A stretch of 64,000 nt of DNA from an uncultured Ruminiclostridium sp. (GCA_947630175.1 CANRGJ010000010.1:1-64000), one strand, 5' to 3'. Counted from the stretch's first letter, positions 42,937-52,855 are shown. Notes: generated by a model not told the origin, from the letters alone. Numbers and translations: made by a program.

Positions 42937-42945
42937 GGGTAAAAT
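42917..42945 (+). promoter_or_regulatory. Promoter of the CAP-domain lipoprotein with palindromic spacer
   Basis: TTGACA (42917-42922), a 17-bp spacer and TAAAAT (42940-42945). The spacer contains CCCCTTTAGGGG flanked by T and A runs, a likely operator. Confidence 0.75.
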
Positions 42946-42991
42946 TAAGATAGGGAAAGAATAACCTTTACTTGTAGAAAGGACTAACGCT

Positions 42992-44044
42992 ATGAAAAGA
43001 AGAAATGCTTACACGCTTATCTCTTTACTGCTGACCGTTTCCCTGCTTCTGACTGGCTGTGCGGCTTCATCAGCAGAAGAAGTCAATAACATTATCACCG
43101 ATGAAACAACTACAACAACGGTCTCTGCTGAAACGCAAGAGCCTGAGACAAATACAACAGAAACGACAAAAGTCAGCAATACCACAAGCGAGAGCGACAC
43201 TGACAGTACGACAACAACTACAACTACCACAGCGGCAGAAACCACAGTAGCTACCACCACGACCGAAAAGGCAGTCACTACGCCTGTAACTGAAAGTGAG
43301 CCTGTTCCTGAGTGGACGGAAAACGCAATCAATAAAACTACGATGTACGTCAACACGAACGGCATTTACAGCAGAAAAAAGGCATTACAAGGCAGCACAG
43401 CCGTTAAGCAGTACGCTCTGAACACCGCCGTTACCGTTGTCGCTCTGACCGACACCGACTATTACAAACTGACTGACGGGACGTATATCCACAAGGATTA
43501 TCTGAGCCTTGGAAAGGTGACTGTTACCACCACAACTACTATAAAGCCTGTGACAACTACCACCACAACGACCGTCGCAACCGAGCCTGAGTTTGTATTC
43601 ACTGAGGAAATGCGGCTTGAATATGAAAAGGAAGCCGCAAGACTTATCAATGAATTTCGTGTTGAAAACGGCTTGAAGGCTCTTGAATGGAACGAGATTA
43701 TGCACCAAGCAACAAGAATAAGGGCGGAAGAAGAAACAATCCAAATAGGACACGAACGTCCCAATGGAGAAACCTACTCTGATCTTTTAGTTGAATTAGG
43801 GTATTGGGACAGTTTGGACGAATTTTGGGAACTTGAAAATCAAGGTCTTGTATGTAGCCCTGGCGAATGTTTATGTTGGGGTGGCGCATATACTCCAGAG
43901 GAAGCTGTACAAAGTTGGATAGACTCTAAACCACATAGAGAAAACTTATTAGAAAAAGAACCAAGATTCTCAAAAATGGCAGTTGGTCTTTTCTATTATG
44001 AGGAATGGGATTCTTTCTATTGGGTATATTGGTATATGTTTTAA
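42992..44044 (+). CDS. Lipoprotein with SH3-like domain and CAP/SCP domain
   Basis: 350 aa. Signal peptide with lipobox LTGC (about residues 20-23), a long Thr/Ser-rich linker, an SH3-like domain (about residues 110-170, MYVNTNGIYSRKKALQGSTA to TYIHKDYLS), a second Thr linker, then a CAP (SCP/PR1-like) domain with RLINEFRVENGLKALEWNE, His in IQIGHERPNG and EAVQSWIDSKPHRENLL. The SH3-like domain is strikingly like that of the chromosomal lipoprotein at 6198. A secreted surface factor of unknown activity; CAP proteins can be proteases or lipid binders. Confidence 0.88.
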   Translation: MKRRNAYTLISLLLTVSLLLTGCAASSAEEVNNIITDETTTTTVSAETQEPETNTTETTKVSNTTSESDTDSTTTTTTTTAAETTVATTTTEKAVTTPVTESEPVPEWTENAINKTTMYVNTNGIYSRKKALQGSTAVKQYALNTAVTVVALTDTDYYKLTDGTYIHKDYLSLGKVTVTTTTTIKPVTTTTTTTVATEPEFVFTEEMRLEYEKEAARLINEFRVENGLKALEWNEIMHQATRIRAEEETIQIGHERPNGETYSDLLVELGYWDSLDEFWELENQGLVCSPGECLCWGGAYTPEEAVQSWIDSKPHRENLLEKEPRFSKMAVGLFYYEEWDSFYWVYWYMF

Positions 44045-44061
44045 AGTAAAAATATAGAATT

Positions 44062-44089
44062 GAGAGCCTTGTTATTCAAGGCTCTTTTT
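44062..44089 (+). terminator. Terminator after the CAP lipoprotein gene
   Basis: Stem GAGCCTTG/CAAGGCTC around TTATT, followed by TTTTTC. Confidence 0.88.
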
Positions 44090-44117
44090 CAATAAATTCA
44101 TGAAAGGAGTGTAAACT

Positions 44118-44187
44118 ATGAAATATTTTGATAGCTCCTGACGACGGAGCGCAAACCCAAGAAGCCTTGCAACGCAGGGCTTCTTTT
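44118..44187 (+). promoter_or_regulatory. Leader with seven-codon frame and terminator-like hairpin before the adhesin
   Basis: GAAAGGAGTGTAAACT precedes ATG 44118, which opens MKYFDSS and stops at 44139-44141. Two hairpins follow: GCTCC/GGAGC (44134-44150) and AGAAGCCTTGC/GCAGGGCTTCT ending in TTTTTATAT (44159-44187). The layout resembles an attenuator controlled by translation of the small frame. Confidence 0.45.
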
Positions 44188-44230
44188 TATATATACAAAA
44201 ACAAATTTTGAAGAAAGGAAAAAAGACATA

Positions 44231-47200
44231 ATGAACAAATTCTTTAAGAAAATTGTTTCTGCTGTCCTGTCGGTCACAACCGCCGCTAGTGCAATCGGCT
44301 CGACGGGTCTGGCAGGAATTGTTTCGGCTGCGGGTGAGCATACTGTTGACTCAAACTACATATACTATTGGGTTGGTATGAGTGAACTTCGTCCAGCCTT
44401 TTTTGTACACGACTTGAGTGGTAAAGGTGTTTACACCGATGAAGGCAAAGAAGTGGGAAATGGACAATATCCCCTGTTGACTGTCGATGATAAATATGTT
44501 GGATATTGCATAGACTTAGACAGTTCTTCGGGGTCAGGAGAAACCACGGGCTTTGCAGAAAGTTCAAAGTCTATAAAGAACAAAGACAAAATCGCACTTG
44601 TGCTTTCCTACGGCTACACAGGTAAAACAAAGTACAGTAGTTTATATTCCGTTCCTGCGGGCTGGGCTGGCACAGAAGAACAAGCCTACGGAAATACTGT
44701 TGAAAGAATTGCTACACAGCTTCTTATTTGGTACTTTGCCGAAGGTTGGTACAACAAGACTGGCAGTCAGTATTCAGCTGAAAACATACTCTTAGCCTAC
44801 ACTTCTCACAATACTATGGTAACTGTGAGAGAAGCTGTGAGAACCGTATATCGTCAGATTTTAAACAATGTAAACAGTTTTGACGGCACAAAGCCCTCGT
44901 TCGACGGCAGTACGCAGACTTTGAAGTATAACAGCAGTACAAAAAATTGGTCTTTAACGCTGACCGATACCAATAATGTTGTCGGAAACTTCAATTGGAC
45001 ATCGCAAAATGGTGTTACTGTAAGCGTAAGCGGAAATAAGATAACCTTTACATCATCAAGCAAAATCAGTAATAGAGAATTTATAGCAACAAGAAAAACC
45101 GATTCAACTTTTTCGGGCTATTACCCTAATTGCTTGGTACGCTCCAGTAGCGCTTCGGGTTCTAACTATCAGGATTGTGTAATTCCTGCAACCACAGACT
45201 ATTACAACACTTCTGTGACCCTTAATGCTGAAGATTCAACGGGTGACGCCAGAATCGAAAAAGTTCTGATAGATGCAAACGGTAAAGAGATAAACCCAAG
45301 CAACCGAGAATATTCTACTTATATCAACGCACTGACGTTCAGAGTGTACACGGATATGATGAGCGCTGTTCAAGGCACAAATAATAACAAGGTGCTTTTC
45401 AAAGGTTCAGCAGGACATTACACATTTACCACAACTGTTGACAGCGGCGTTACGACCGAGTTGAAACTCAACGGCGGCGGTTATACTGACCTGATTGGTC
45501 TTCCCACAGGACAATACTATATTAGAGAAATAAACGGTCTTGACGGGTGGTCCTCGGACGCTGCAAGTGATGTTATAGGAGTAAGCGTTTCTGCAGGGGA
45601 AAGCAGCTCGGATAACACAGTAACTTTCACCAACACGCCCGACGTAGGCTCCATTCAGATACAGAAAGAATTGATTAAAAACGGCGGCAAGTATAGCGGG
45701 TCTACCGCAGAAAAGAATACGGCGATCAGCAATCTGTATTTTAGAGTATTTAATACAGCAGTTGACGGCGGTACTCATCATCCCACTGGCTCTCCGTTAA
45801 CTTTTAGCGGAACCAGCAGTGACGGTTACAAATATGATGAAAAAGGCAGCGTAACCGAATTAGGGCTTAATTTTATAAGTGCGCCTGCCAGTCAGAATTT
45901 GCCAGACGGTTCTGTAAATATAACAAACCTTCCTGTTGGTGAATACGCTGTTGTTGAAAACAAGAGGGTTGACGACAACTGGGAAGCGAACACGAACTAT
46001 ATTATTGTTGAGGTTGATAAAGACAAGAACGTAACGGCAAAATTTGTAAACGAGATCACTACCGAAGGCGGTTTGTCAATCGAGAAAAAACTGACAAAGA
46101 ACGGCGAAGATTACAAACCCTCGGATTACCAGACGATTCTCAGCAAAATTACATTTCAAATATCCGCTAACAAGGATATGAGCAATCCGCTAAAATTCAC
46201 AGGTACAGCAGGTTCATATAATTACACCGAAAGCGGCGGAACGTCTGAACTTAAGCTGAATACTTCAACAGGTAAGTTGACGGCTCTCAAAATTCCAGAA
46301 GGTACCTATTGGGTAAAGGAATTAGGCGCAGGCGGTGATTATTCCGTCGTAGGCGATAACCCTCAGCAGGTCACGATCAAAGCTGACGGCTCAACTGCAA
46401 AAGTGACATTTGTAAACAACAAAGACACAGGCAACGGCAAAATAATCAAGACCTTCGTCAACAATTCGCACAAGCTCTCTGCCGCAGAGATAGCCGAGCT
46501 TGCAGGACAGATATATTTCACTGTGCAAAACGAAGCAGGAGAATATATTGTAGGTTCGCAATCTGCGCTCCAATCAGCAGACGGCTCAAATAAAAACTAT
46601 TCATTCAGCAGCACAACAACCTTAGTGAAAAATGCAACACACTTTGCACCAGGCATTGACTGCACACTGACAATCACAGGCTTACCCACAGGAACATACA
46701 CGGTAACCGAGTATTGCTCTGCAGAAGGATATGAACCCACAAACGGCGCAGTACAGACAATAAAAGTGGAAAAAGGCAAAACCGCTGAAGCTAAGTTTAC
46801 AAACACATACCGCATGCCCGAAATCGGCACACTCGCCACTATCAACGGTGAAAAGGCAGGGTACAAAACAGCGGCAAATACCACGATACGCATTGATGAT
46901 GTTATCACCTATCAGGACCTTATCACAAATGAAAAGTACACCGTAAAAGGTGTGATTTATGATAAGTCCACTGGCAAGCCGTTCATGGTAAACGGCAAGG
47001 AAGTTACAGCAGAAAAGACATTCACTGCTACAAACGCAAACGGAACTGTTTCAGTAAGTTTTGACATTCCCGCAAGCGTTATCACAGAAAAGACCTCTCT
47101 TGTAGTCTTTGAACAGCTTTTGCTCGGCAGCACCGTTCTCGCATCACATGAGGACATCAACGACGACGGACAGACAGTTGTTATCCACGTCCCCGAAATC

Positions 47201-50200
47201 GGCACGGTTGCCACTGTAAACGATGAAAAGGACGTATTTGCTAAAGAAGGTACTATCACTATTAAGGACGTTATTTCTTATTCCGACCTTATCCAGAGTT
47301 CTCGTTTCACAGCGGGTGGTGACAAGACCTATTACATCAAGGGTACACTTTACGACAAATCAACAGGCAGACCGTTCCTTGTAGACGGCGCACAGGTAAC
47401 TGCGACAAAAGCATTTACAACCGAGACGGAAAACGGCACTGTTGAAATGACATTTACGTTCGACGCAAGCGCAATCACCAAGAAGACCGACCTTGTTGTT
47501 TTTGAGGAGTTGAGCTTCCACGACGTTATTATTGCAGATGAAAAGGACATCAACAGCACATCACAGACCATTACCGTACACACACCTGACATCGGCACTA
47601 CCGCTACCGTCAACGACGAAAAGGACGCATTTGCGGCAGAAGGCAACATAACCCTCAAGGACACTGTTGCTTATACCGACCTTATTGTAGGTAAATCCTA
47701 CACAGTTACAGGCGTACTGATGAACAAGACTACAAACAGTCCTCTGCTCGTTGACGGCAAACAGGTAACAGGCTCGGCGACATTTATTGCTCAGACCGCA
47801 AACGGCACGGTTGATGTATACTTTACCTTTAATGCAAGCGGCATTACTGTAAAGACGGACGTTGTAGCATACGAAAATCTGTATTACGACGGAATAGAAC
47901 TGGCAGTACACGCCGACATCAACGACCGCAATCAAACGATCACCCTGCATACACCTGACATCGGCACTACCGCCACAGTCAATAATGAGAAGGAAATTTT
48001 CTCAGCTGATGGCAACATAACCCTCAAAGATACTGTTGCATACACCGACCTTATCGTTGGTAAATCTTACACTGTTAAGGGCGTTTTAATGGATAAGTCC
48101 ACTAATGCACCTTTCCTTGTAGGCGGCAAGCAAGTTGAATCACAGGCGACATTTACTGCTACTACTGCAAACGGCAGTGTAGATGTAAACTTCACTTTTG
48201 ATGTTTCGGCAATAAGCAAAAACACAAATCTGGTAGTCTTCGAGGAATTGTATCTCGGTTCTACCACTGTAAAACTGGCAGAAGAAAAGAATATCAACAA
48301 TCCCGACCAGACAATCACCGTACACGCTCCTACCGTTGGAACTGTTGCAACCGTAAACGGTGAACACGACACATTTACGGCAAACAAGACCATAACCATA
48401 AAGGACGTTGTAAGCTACACCGACCTGATAGTTGGCAAGTCCTACACCGTTAAGGGTGTACTTATGGACAAAGCAACAGGTGAGCCTTTCCTCGTAAACG
48501 GTAAGGAAATCACATCGGCAACAACATTTACGGCAACCGCAGCTAACGGTACTGCAAATGTAACATTTGTTTTCGACGTGAGCGCAATCACTAAAAACAC
48601 GAATCTCGTTGCATATGAAGAACTGTACTTCGACCAGACTTCAAGAAAGATAGCGGAACATAAGGATATTGAGGATAAAGGACAGACCATTACTGTACAC
48701 AATCCTCAGATCGGTACCACCGCTACCGTCGGTGACAACGAAAAGGACGATTTTGCAGTAGGTTTTGTAACAATCAAGGACGTTGTAAGCTATACCGACC
48801 TTGTACCCAACAAAGAATACAAGGTAACAGGCGTTCTCATGAACAAAAACACAGGTAAGGAACTGCTTATCGGTGGCAACACTGTAACAAGTGAAGCTAC
48901 CTTTATTCCTACCACAGCAGACGGAACAGTTGAGGTAACCTTTACATTTGACGCTACCGAATTGACCGAAAACACAAAGGTAGTTGTATTTGAACATCTG
49001 TATCTGGGTACCTTGGAACTGACAGCTCACACCGACATCAACGACGAGGGACAGACCATTACCCTGCACAAGCCCGACGCTCAGACTACTGCTATCATCG
49101 GCGAGGATAAAGAGATTTTTGCCGCATTTGGTGAAATCACTCTGACTGATACAGTGGACTACACCGACCTTATAATCGGCAAGACTTACACCGTTAAGGG
49201 CAAACTGTACGACAAGGCTACCAATGCACCTTTCCTTGTAGACGGCAAAGAAGTGACCGCCGAAACCACATTTACTGCAACTACCGCTGACGGAAGCGTT
49301 GAAGTTACATTTACCTTTGACGTAAGCGGTATTACCGAAACCACTGACCTTGTGGCGTTTGAAAATATGTACCACGACGGTCTGGAAATCGTAGTACACG
49401 CAGACATCAACGACGAAAGCCAGACTATCAAGGTGCGTACACCTCATATCACAACTGTTGCGACCGTAAGCGGCGAAACAATTGTTGATGAAAAGGAAGT
49501 ATTTGCACAGGGTATAATCACTGTCAAAGACATTGTTTCCTACACCGACCTGATAATCGGCAAGGAATACACAGTAAAGGGTATTCTGATTGATAAGTCA
49601 ACAGGTGAAGCGTGGATAGATAATACTGGCAATCCCATTGCAGGGCAGACTACATTTACCGCTGAAGCAAACGAAGGAAGCGTTGAGGTTACGTTCACAT
49701 TTGACGCACAGGGCGTAGACAAAGAAACGGATCTCGTTGTATTCCAGAAGCTGTACAACATCGGCATTGAAATCTGCAATCACGAAGACATCAACGACGC
49801 AGGACAGACCATTAAAATGAGAAGTCCTGAAATCGGCACAGTTGCAGAGACCGACAACGGCAAGAAGGAAACATTTGCGGTGGGCGAGGTAACAATCGTT
49901 GACACCGTTGAATACCACGACCTTATCGTAGGTAAAGAATATACGGTTACAGGCGTTTTGATGAACAAGGCTACAAACAAGCCCCTGCTGATAGGCGGCA
50001 AGGAAGTAACCGCTGAAACCACATTCACCGCAGAAACTACTGACGGCGAAGTGACTGTTACATTCACGTTTATTGCTGACGAAATAGTTACCAAGACTAC
50101 CGTCGTTGCCTTTGAAACACTCTACCACAATGACGTTGAATTTGCGGTTCATGCCGACATCAATGATGAAGACCAGACCGTAATTCTTCACAAGCCCTCA

Positions 50201-50710
50201 ATTCACACCACCGCTACTATCAACGGTGAAAAAGAGATATTCGCTCCGAAGCACGTTACAATAATTGATACGGTTGATTATGTTGACCTTGCAGTTGGTG
50301 AAGAATACGTCGTGAAGGGTATGCTGATGAACAAGGCAACAGGTAATCCGTATCTTATCAATGGTCTGCCTGTTATGGCGGAAACAAGATTTACAGCAGA
50401 AACCGCTGACGGCAGCATTGAAGTTCCATTTGAATTTGACTTCGACCCTGCTATCACGGAATCTGTTGATTTCGTTGTCTTCCAAGAGCTTTATCTCAGC
50501 GGCGCAGAGGAAGAAAGTGTACTGGCTACCCACGAGGACATCAACGACGAGGGACAGACCATTACAATCAAGCCCAACCCGCCCGAAGAAATACCTAACA
50601 CTGGCGTAGGACTGGCAACAGGACTTACATCGGCGCTTGCGCTTTCGGCGGCGGCAGGAGTAATTGCTATCCTCTCAAAGAAAAAGCGCAAGGAAGATGA
50701 GGAAAAGTAA
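44231..50710 (+). CDS. Giant VaFE-repeat surface adhesin with thioester domain
   Basis: 2159 aa. Signal peptide (about residues 1-34), thioester domain (about 35-300) with the bond-forming Cys in KYVGYCIDLDS and Gln in ERIATQLLIWYF, about four SpaA/CnaB-like domains (about 340-860), ten VaFE repeats of roughly 120 residues (about 862-2118; each begins [IVA]GT-x-AT[VI]-x-[ND]-x-EK and ends A-x-H-x-DINDE-x-QT), then IPNTG, a hydrophobic helix and a KKKRKEDEEK tail for sortase anchoring. Thioester domains covalently capture host or partner surface amines; CnaB and VaFE modules form isopeptide bonds. Possibly a mating-pair adhesin. No sortase gene is in the window. Confidence 0.92.
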   Translation: MNKFFKKIVSAVLSVTTAASAIGSTGLAGIVSAAGEHTVDSNYIYYWVGMSELRPAFFVHDLSGKGVYTDEGKEVGNGQYPLLTVDDKYVGYCIDLDSSSGSGETTGFAESSKSIKNKDKIALVLSYGYTGKTKYSSLYSVPAGWAGTEEQAYGNTVERIATQLLIWYFAEGWYNKTGSQYSAENILLAYTSHNTMVTVREAVRTVYRQILNNVNSFDGTKPSFDGSTQTLKYNSSTKNWSLTLTDTNNVVGNFNWTSQNGVTVSVSGNKITFTSSSKISNREFIATRKTDSTFSGYYPNCLVRSSSASGSNYQDCVIPATTDYYNTSVTLNAEDSTGDARIEKVLIDANGKEINPSNREYSTYINALTFRVYTDMMSAVQGTNNNKVLFKGSAGHYTFTTTVDSGVTTELKLNGGGYTDLIGLPTGQYYIREINGLDGWSSDAASDVIGVSVSAGESSSDNTVTFTNTPDVGSIQIQKELIKNGGKYSGSTAEKNTAISNLYFRVFNTAVDGGTHHPTGSPLTFSGTSSDGYKYDEKGSVTELGLNFISAPASQNLPDGSVNITNLPVGEYAVVENKRVDDNWEANTNYIIVEVDKDKNVTAKFVNEITTEGGLSIEKKLTKNGEDYKPSDYQTILSKITFQISANKDMSNPLKFTGTAGSYNYTESGGTSELKLNTSTGKLTALKIPEGTYWVKELGAGGDYSVVGDNPQQVTIKADGSTAKVTFVNNKDTGNGKIIKTFVNNSHKLSAAEIAELAGQIYFTVQNEAGEYIVGSQSALQSADGSNKNYSFSSTTTLVKNATHFAPGIDCTLTITGLPTGTYTVTEYCSAEGYEPTNGAVQTIKVEKGKTAEAKFTNTYRMPEIGTLATINGEKAGYKTAANTTIRIDDVITYQDLITNEKYTVKGVIYDKSTGKPFMVNGKEVTAEKTFTATNANGTVSVSFDIPASVITEKTSLVVFEQLLLGSTVLASHEDINDDGQTVVIHVPEIGTVATVNDEKDVFAKEGTITIKDVISYSDLIQSSRFTAGGDKTYYIKGTLYDKSTGRPFLVDGAQVTATKAFTTETENGTVEMTFTFDASAITKKTDLVVFEELSFHDVIIADEKDINSTSQTITVHTPDIGTTATVNDEKDAFAAEGNITLKDTVAYTDLIVGKSYTVTGVLMNKTTNSPLLVDGKQVTGSATFIAQTANGTVDVYFTFNASGITVKTDVVAYENLYYDGIELAVHADINDRNQTITLHTPDIGTTATVNNEKEIFSADGNITLKDTVAYTDLIVGKSYTVKGVLMDKSTNAPFLVGGKQVESQATFTATTANGSVDVNFTFDVSAISKNTNLVVFEELYLGSTTVKLAEEKNINNPDQTITVHAPTVGTVATVNGEHDTFTANKTITIKDVVSYTDLIVGKSYTVKGVLMDKATGEPFLVNGKEITSATTFTATAANGTANVTFVFDVSAITKNTNLVAYEELYFDQTSRKIAEHKDIEDKGQTITVHNPQIGTTATVGDNEKDDFAVGFVTIKDVVSYTDLVPNKEYKVTGVLMNKNTGKELLIGGNTVTSEATFIPTTADGTVEVTFTFDATELTENTKVVVFEHLYLGTLELTAHTDINDEGQTITLHKPDAQTTAIIGEDKEIFAAFGEITLTDTVDYTDLIIGKTYTVKGKLYDKATNAPFLVDGKEVTAETTFTATTADGSVEVTFTFDVSGITETTDLVAFENMYHDGLEIVVHADINDESQTIKVRTPHITTVATVSGETIVDEKEVFAQGIITVKDIVSYTDLIIGKEYTVKGILIDKSTGEAWIDNTGNPIAGQTTFTAEANEGSVEVTFTFDAQGVDKETDLVVFQKLYNIGIEICNHEDINDAGQTIKMRSPEIGTVAETDNGKKETFAVGEVTIVDTVEYHDLIVGKEYTVTGVLMNKATNKPLLIGGKEVTAETTFTAETTDGEVTVTFTFIADEIVTKTTVVAFETLYHNDVEFAVHADINDEDQTVILHKPSIHTTATINGEKEIFAPKHVTIIDTVDYVDLAVGEEYVVKGMLMNKATGNPYLINGLPVMAETRFTAETADGSIEVPFEFDFDPAITESVDFVVFQELYLSGAEEESVLATHEDINDEGQTITIKPNPPEEIPNTGVGLATGLTSALALSAAAGVIAILSKKKRKEDEEK
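46817..50575 (+). repeat. Ten tandem VaFE coding repeats
   Basis: About 375-bp units within the adhesin gene; conserved DNA words include ACCGACCTTAT and GGACAGACCATTAC. Unit starts encode EIGTLATINGEK, EIGTVATVNDEK, DIGTTATVNDEK and so on. Confidence 0.85.
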
Positions 50711-50753
50711 TTTTTCTTTCATATATTCCACGCTGAGTAAATCAGCACCGCAT

Positions 50754-50781
50754 AAAGGGGCTGTCGTATGACAGTCCCTTT
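50754..50781 (+). terminator. Terminator after the adhesin gene
   Basis: AAAGGGGCTGTC/GACAGTCCCTTT with a GTAT loop; only a short T-tail. Confidence 0.75.
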
Positions 50782-50820
50782 GCTATATGCGGGCAGAAAA
50801 AGAAAGGACGTCAGAAAAAT

Positions 50821-51585
50821 GTGAAAAAGAAATATGAGTATGACTGTTGGCACTGTCCGTATCCGTCTTACAAGGACGACAAAATCATATTCTGCGGCGG
50901 TGCTTGTGTTCAGCGTCTCCTTAACCGGGTAACAAGCCACAACAAACAATGGAAAGGAAAAATTATGACAATAGACAATCAGACTATGAACAGCATAGCA
51001 ACTTACATGGTTGATGATATTCGTGAAGATCTTCACTTAAATCTTGCACCTTGCTCAAACGAAAAATTTCTTAATGAATACTTAATCAAAGACCCCAGTT
51101 TTTGGGAAATACTGCGCAACGAATTTCCTGAAGCAGCGGACACAATGAAGAATTATACAGAACAGGAGCCAGAAACTGTTGAAATTGAAAAACTCCGAAA
51201 GCCCGAAATTAAACTTGCTGACCCTGAAAAAGAATATGACTGGATCACGGTCGAGGGCGGCGAGATGTCAGCGAAGGAAAAACTGGAATACCTTGCTATG
51301 ACACGAGAAAAGCACCCCGAATGGGATATTAAAGGTATGCACCTTAATATCGTTAATGACGCAGGAAAGGAAATGGTTGATATCACCTGCGAATACACTA
51401 CCAAGCAGTTTGAGCGTATCAGGCGTATAACAGGTTATCTTGTGGGGGATCAACGTCGCTTTAACGACGCCAAAAAAGCTGAAGTTCTGGACAGAGTTAA
51501 GCATGAGATCCCGCAGCAAGGGCTTGAAGATGTTTACATGGACGGTGGCGAAGGCGAAAGCCCCGCTTTTGTACAATCAATGTAA
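50821..51585 (+). CDS. ICE protein with Cys-rich N-terminus and NrdD-like C-terminal segment
   Basis: 254 aa from GTG 50821; ATG 50965 (AAAGGAAAAATT upstream) is an alternative that removes 48 residues. The N-terminal part has YDCWHCPYP and IIFCGGACVQR. Residues about 165-235 (KGMHLNIVNDAGKEMVDITC, FERIRRITGYLVG, RFNDAKKAEVLDRVKHE) resemble the C-terminal glycyl-radical region of anaerobic ribonucleotide reductase, but the catalytic barrel is absent, so it is not an enzyme of that type. Ends SPAFVQSM, a tail shared with other ICE proteins. Function unknown. Confidence 0.65.
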   Translation: MKKKYEYDCWHCPYPSYKDDKIIFCGGACVQRLLNRVTSHNKQWKGKIMTIDNQTMNSIATYMVDDIREDLHLNLAPCSNEKFLNEYLIKDPSFWEILRNEFPEAADTMKNYTEQEPETVEIEKLRKPEIKLADPEKEYDWITVEGGEMSAKEKLEYLAMTREKHPEWDIKGMHLNIVNDAGKEMVDITCEYTTKQFERIRRITGYLVGDQRRFNDAKKAEVLDRVKHEIPQQGLEDVYMDGGEGESPAFVQSM

Positions 51586-51604
51586 AGTATAAAGGAGGAA
51601 AAAC

Positions 51605-51982
51605 ATGAAAAACTTTTTAAAAAAATTAGAACAGAAAAAGAATAGAATTATACTGCTGACCTATACAACACTGCTGTCTGCTTTTTGTCTTTCTGCTGCT
51701 CCTGCATTTGCAACGAGCAGCGGTAGCGGCGCAGGCGGGCTGACTACCGCAGTACAGAGTACATGGGAAACGGCATTGGAACAGATCAAGACCATTGTCA
51801 ACACCGTGGTTTTTCCTATAATTGATGCGGTACTGCTTATTTTGCTGTTCGTCAAGGTAGGTACGGCATACTTCGATTACCGCAAAAGCGGACACTTTGA
51901 GTTTACTGCGCCAGCAATCATCTTTGCGTGCCTTATATTTACCCTGACTGCTCCACTGTACATATGGCAGATCATAGGCTAA
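51605..51982 (+). CDS. DUF3852-type conjugation protein (pilin-like)
   Basis: 125 aa with a signal peptide (LLSAFCLSAAPAFA), a short Gly/Ser-rich segment and two membrane helices (IVNTVVFPIIDAVLLILLFV; FTAPAIIFACLIFTLTAPLY). Size and plan match VirB2/TrbC-like pilins and the DUF3852 proteins found just before VirB6-like genes in Firmicute ICEs. AAAGGAGG precedes the ATG. Confidence 0.8.
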   Translation: MKNFLKKLEQKKNRIILLTYTTLLSAFCLSAAPAFATSSGSGAGGLTTAVQSTWETALEQIKTIVNTVVFPIIDAVLLILLFVKVGTAYFDYRKSGHFEFTAPAIIFACLIFTLTAPLYIWQIIG

Positions 51983-52003
51983 TAAATATAAGGGAGGCAT
52001 AAA

Positions 52004-52855
52004 ATGCTTTCATCAATTGTAGCGGCATTTACCGCACCGGATTTCTTCAAAGCACTGTGGGACGGCATTTTACAGTTTGCAATCGAACAGGGCTGGACAG
52101 AATTTGGAATAGTCCTCGCTTACATAGAAAGTTGGGGCACAGAACTGTTTGAGCTTGATTGGATCAAAGGCGCTATTCAGCTTTTTCAACTTTTCGGGTG
52201 GGCAATGTTTGTTGTCGGGGCGGTTTTATCCGCATTTGATCTCGCCATTGAATATCAAAACGGACGGGCAACGATTAAAACCACAGCATTAAATATTCTA
52301 AAAGGCTTTTTCGCTGCTTCTCTGTTCTGTACTGTCCCGATTGAACTTTACAAATTTACAATTCGATTGCAAGGAATTTTTTGCGGAGATTTATCAACAA
52401 TTTTTGCAAATATGCAAAGTTGGGACGATAATATATTTAGCTCCATAGGCAGCCCATTCCTAATACTTTTATCTGGAATAATAATAATATACTGCGTTAT
52501 CAAAATACTGTTTGCTACATTTAAAAGAGGCGGCATTTTATTCATTCAAATTGCGGTAGGATCGTTGTATATGTTGTCTATTCCCCGTGGGTACTCAGAC
52601 GGGTTCAACAACTGGGTAAAGCAGGTCATAGCGCTTTGCCTTACAACCTTTCTTCAGACGTCCATGCTATATTTGGCAACAGTCACAATTGAAACTTCAA
52701 TTCCCGGAACTCTCTGTCTGCTTTTGGCAGCAAATGAGGTGCCAAGAATAGCTGATAGGTTTGGTATGGATAGCTCCGTCCGCATGAATTTCCACAGCAC
52801 GTTGTACTCAGCAAGTATGATTACTAATATGATACGCACTTTCAGCAGAAGGTAG
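52004..52855 (+). CDS. VirB6/TrbL-like conjugation channel protein
   Basis: 283 aa with about six membrane helices (for example LFGWAMFVVGAVLSAFDLAI, FLILLSGIIIIYCVIKILFA, VIALCLTTFLQTSMLYLAT). Polytopic inner-membrane component of the transfer channel. Starts 21 bp after the pilin-like gene behind AGGGAGGCATAAA. Its 3' end abuts the promoter of the first antitoxin-type RNA. Confidence 0.82.
   Translation: MLSSIVAAFTAPDFFKALWDGILQFAIEQGWTEFGIVLAYIESWGTELFELDWIKGAIQLFQLFGWAMFVVGAVLSAFDLAIEYQNGRATIKTTALNILKGFFAASLFCTVPIELYKFTIRLQGIFCGDLSTIFANMQSWDDNIFSSIGSPFLILLSGIIIIYCVIKILFATFKRGGILFIQIAVGSLYMLSIPRGYSDGFNNWVKQVIALCLTTFLQTSMLYLATVTIETSIPGTLCLLLAANEVPRIADRFGMDSSVRMNFHSTLYSASMITNMIRTFSRR

Noticed and set aside
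48641-49447. 268-codon minus-strand frame inside the adhesin gene
   Set aside because: Periodic mirror of the VaFE repeats; no ribosome binding site and no domain.
46817-50575. CRISPR-like periodicity
   Set aside because: The regular 375-bp repeats are coding (VaFE modules) and diverged; there are no short identical repeats with unique spacers and no cas genes anywhere in the window.
50821-51585. Anaerobic ribonucleotide reductase
   Set aside because: Only a short C-terminal-like segment is present; the catalytic barrel is missing and the protein is far too short.
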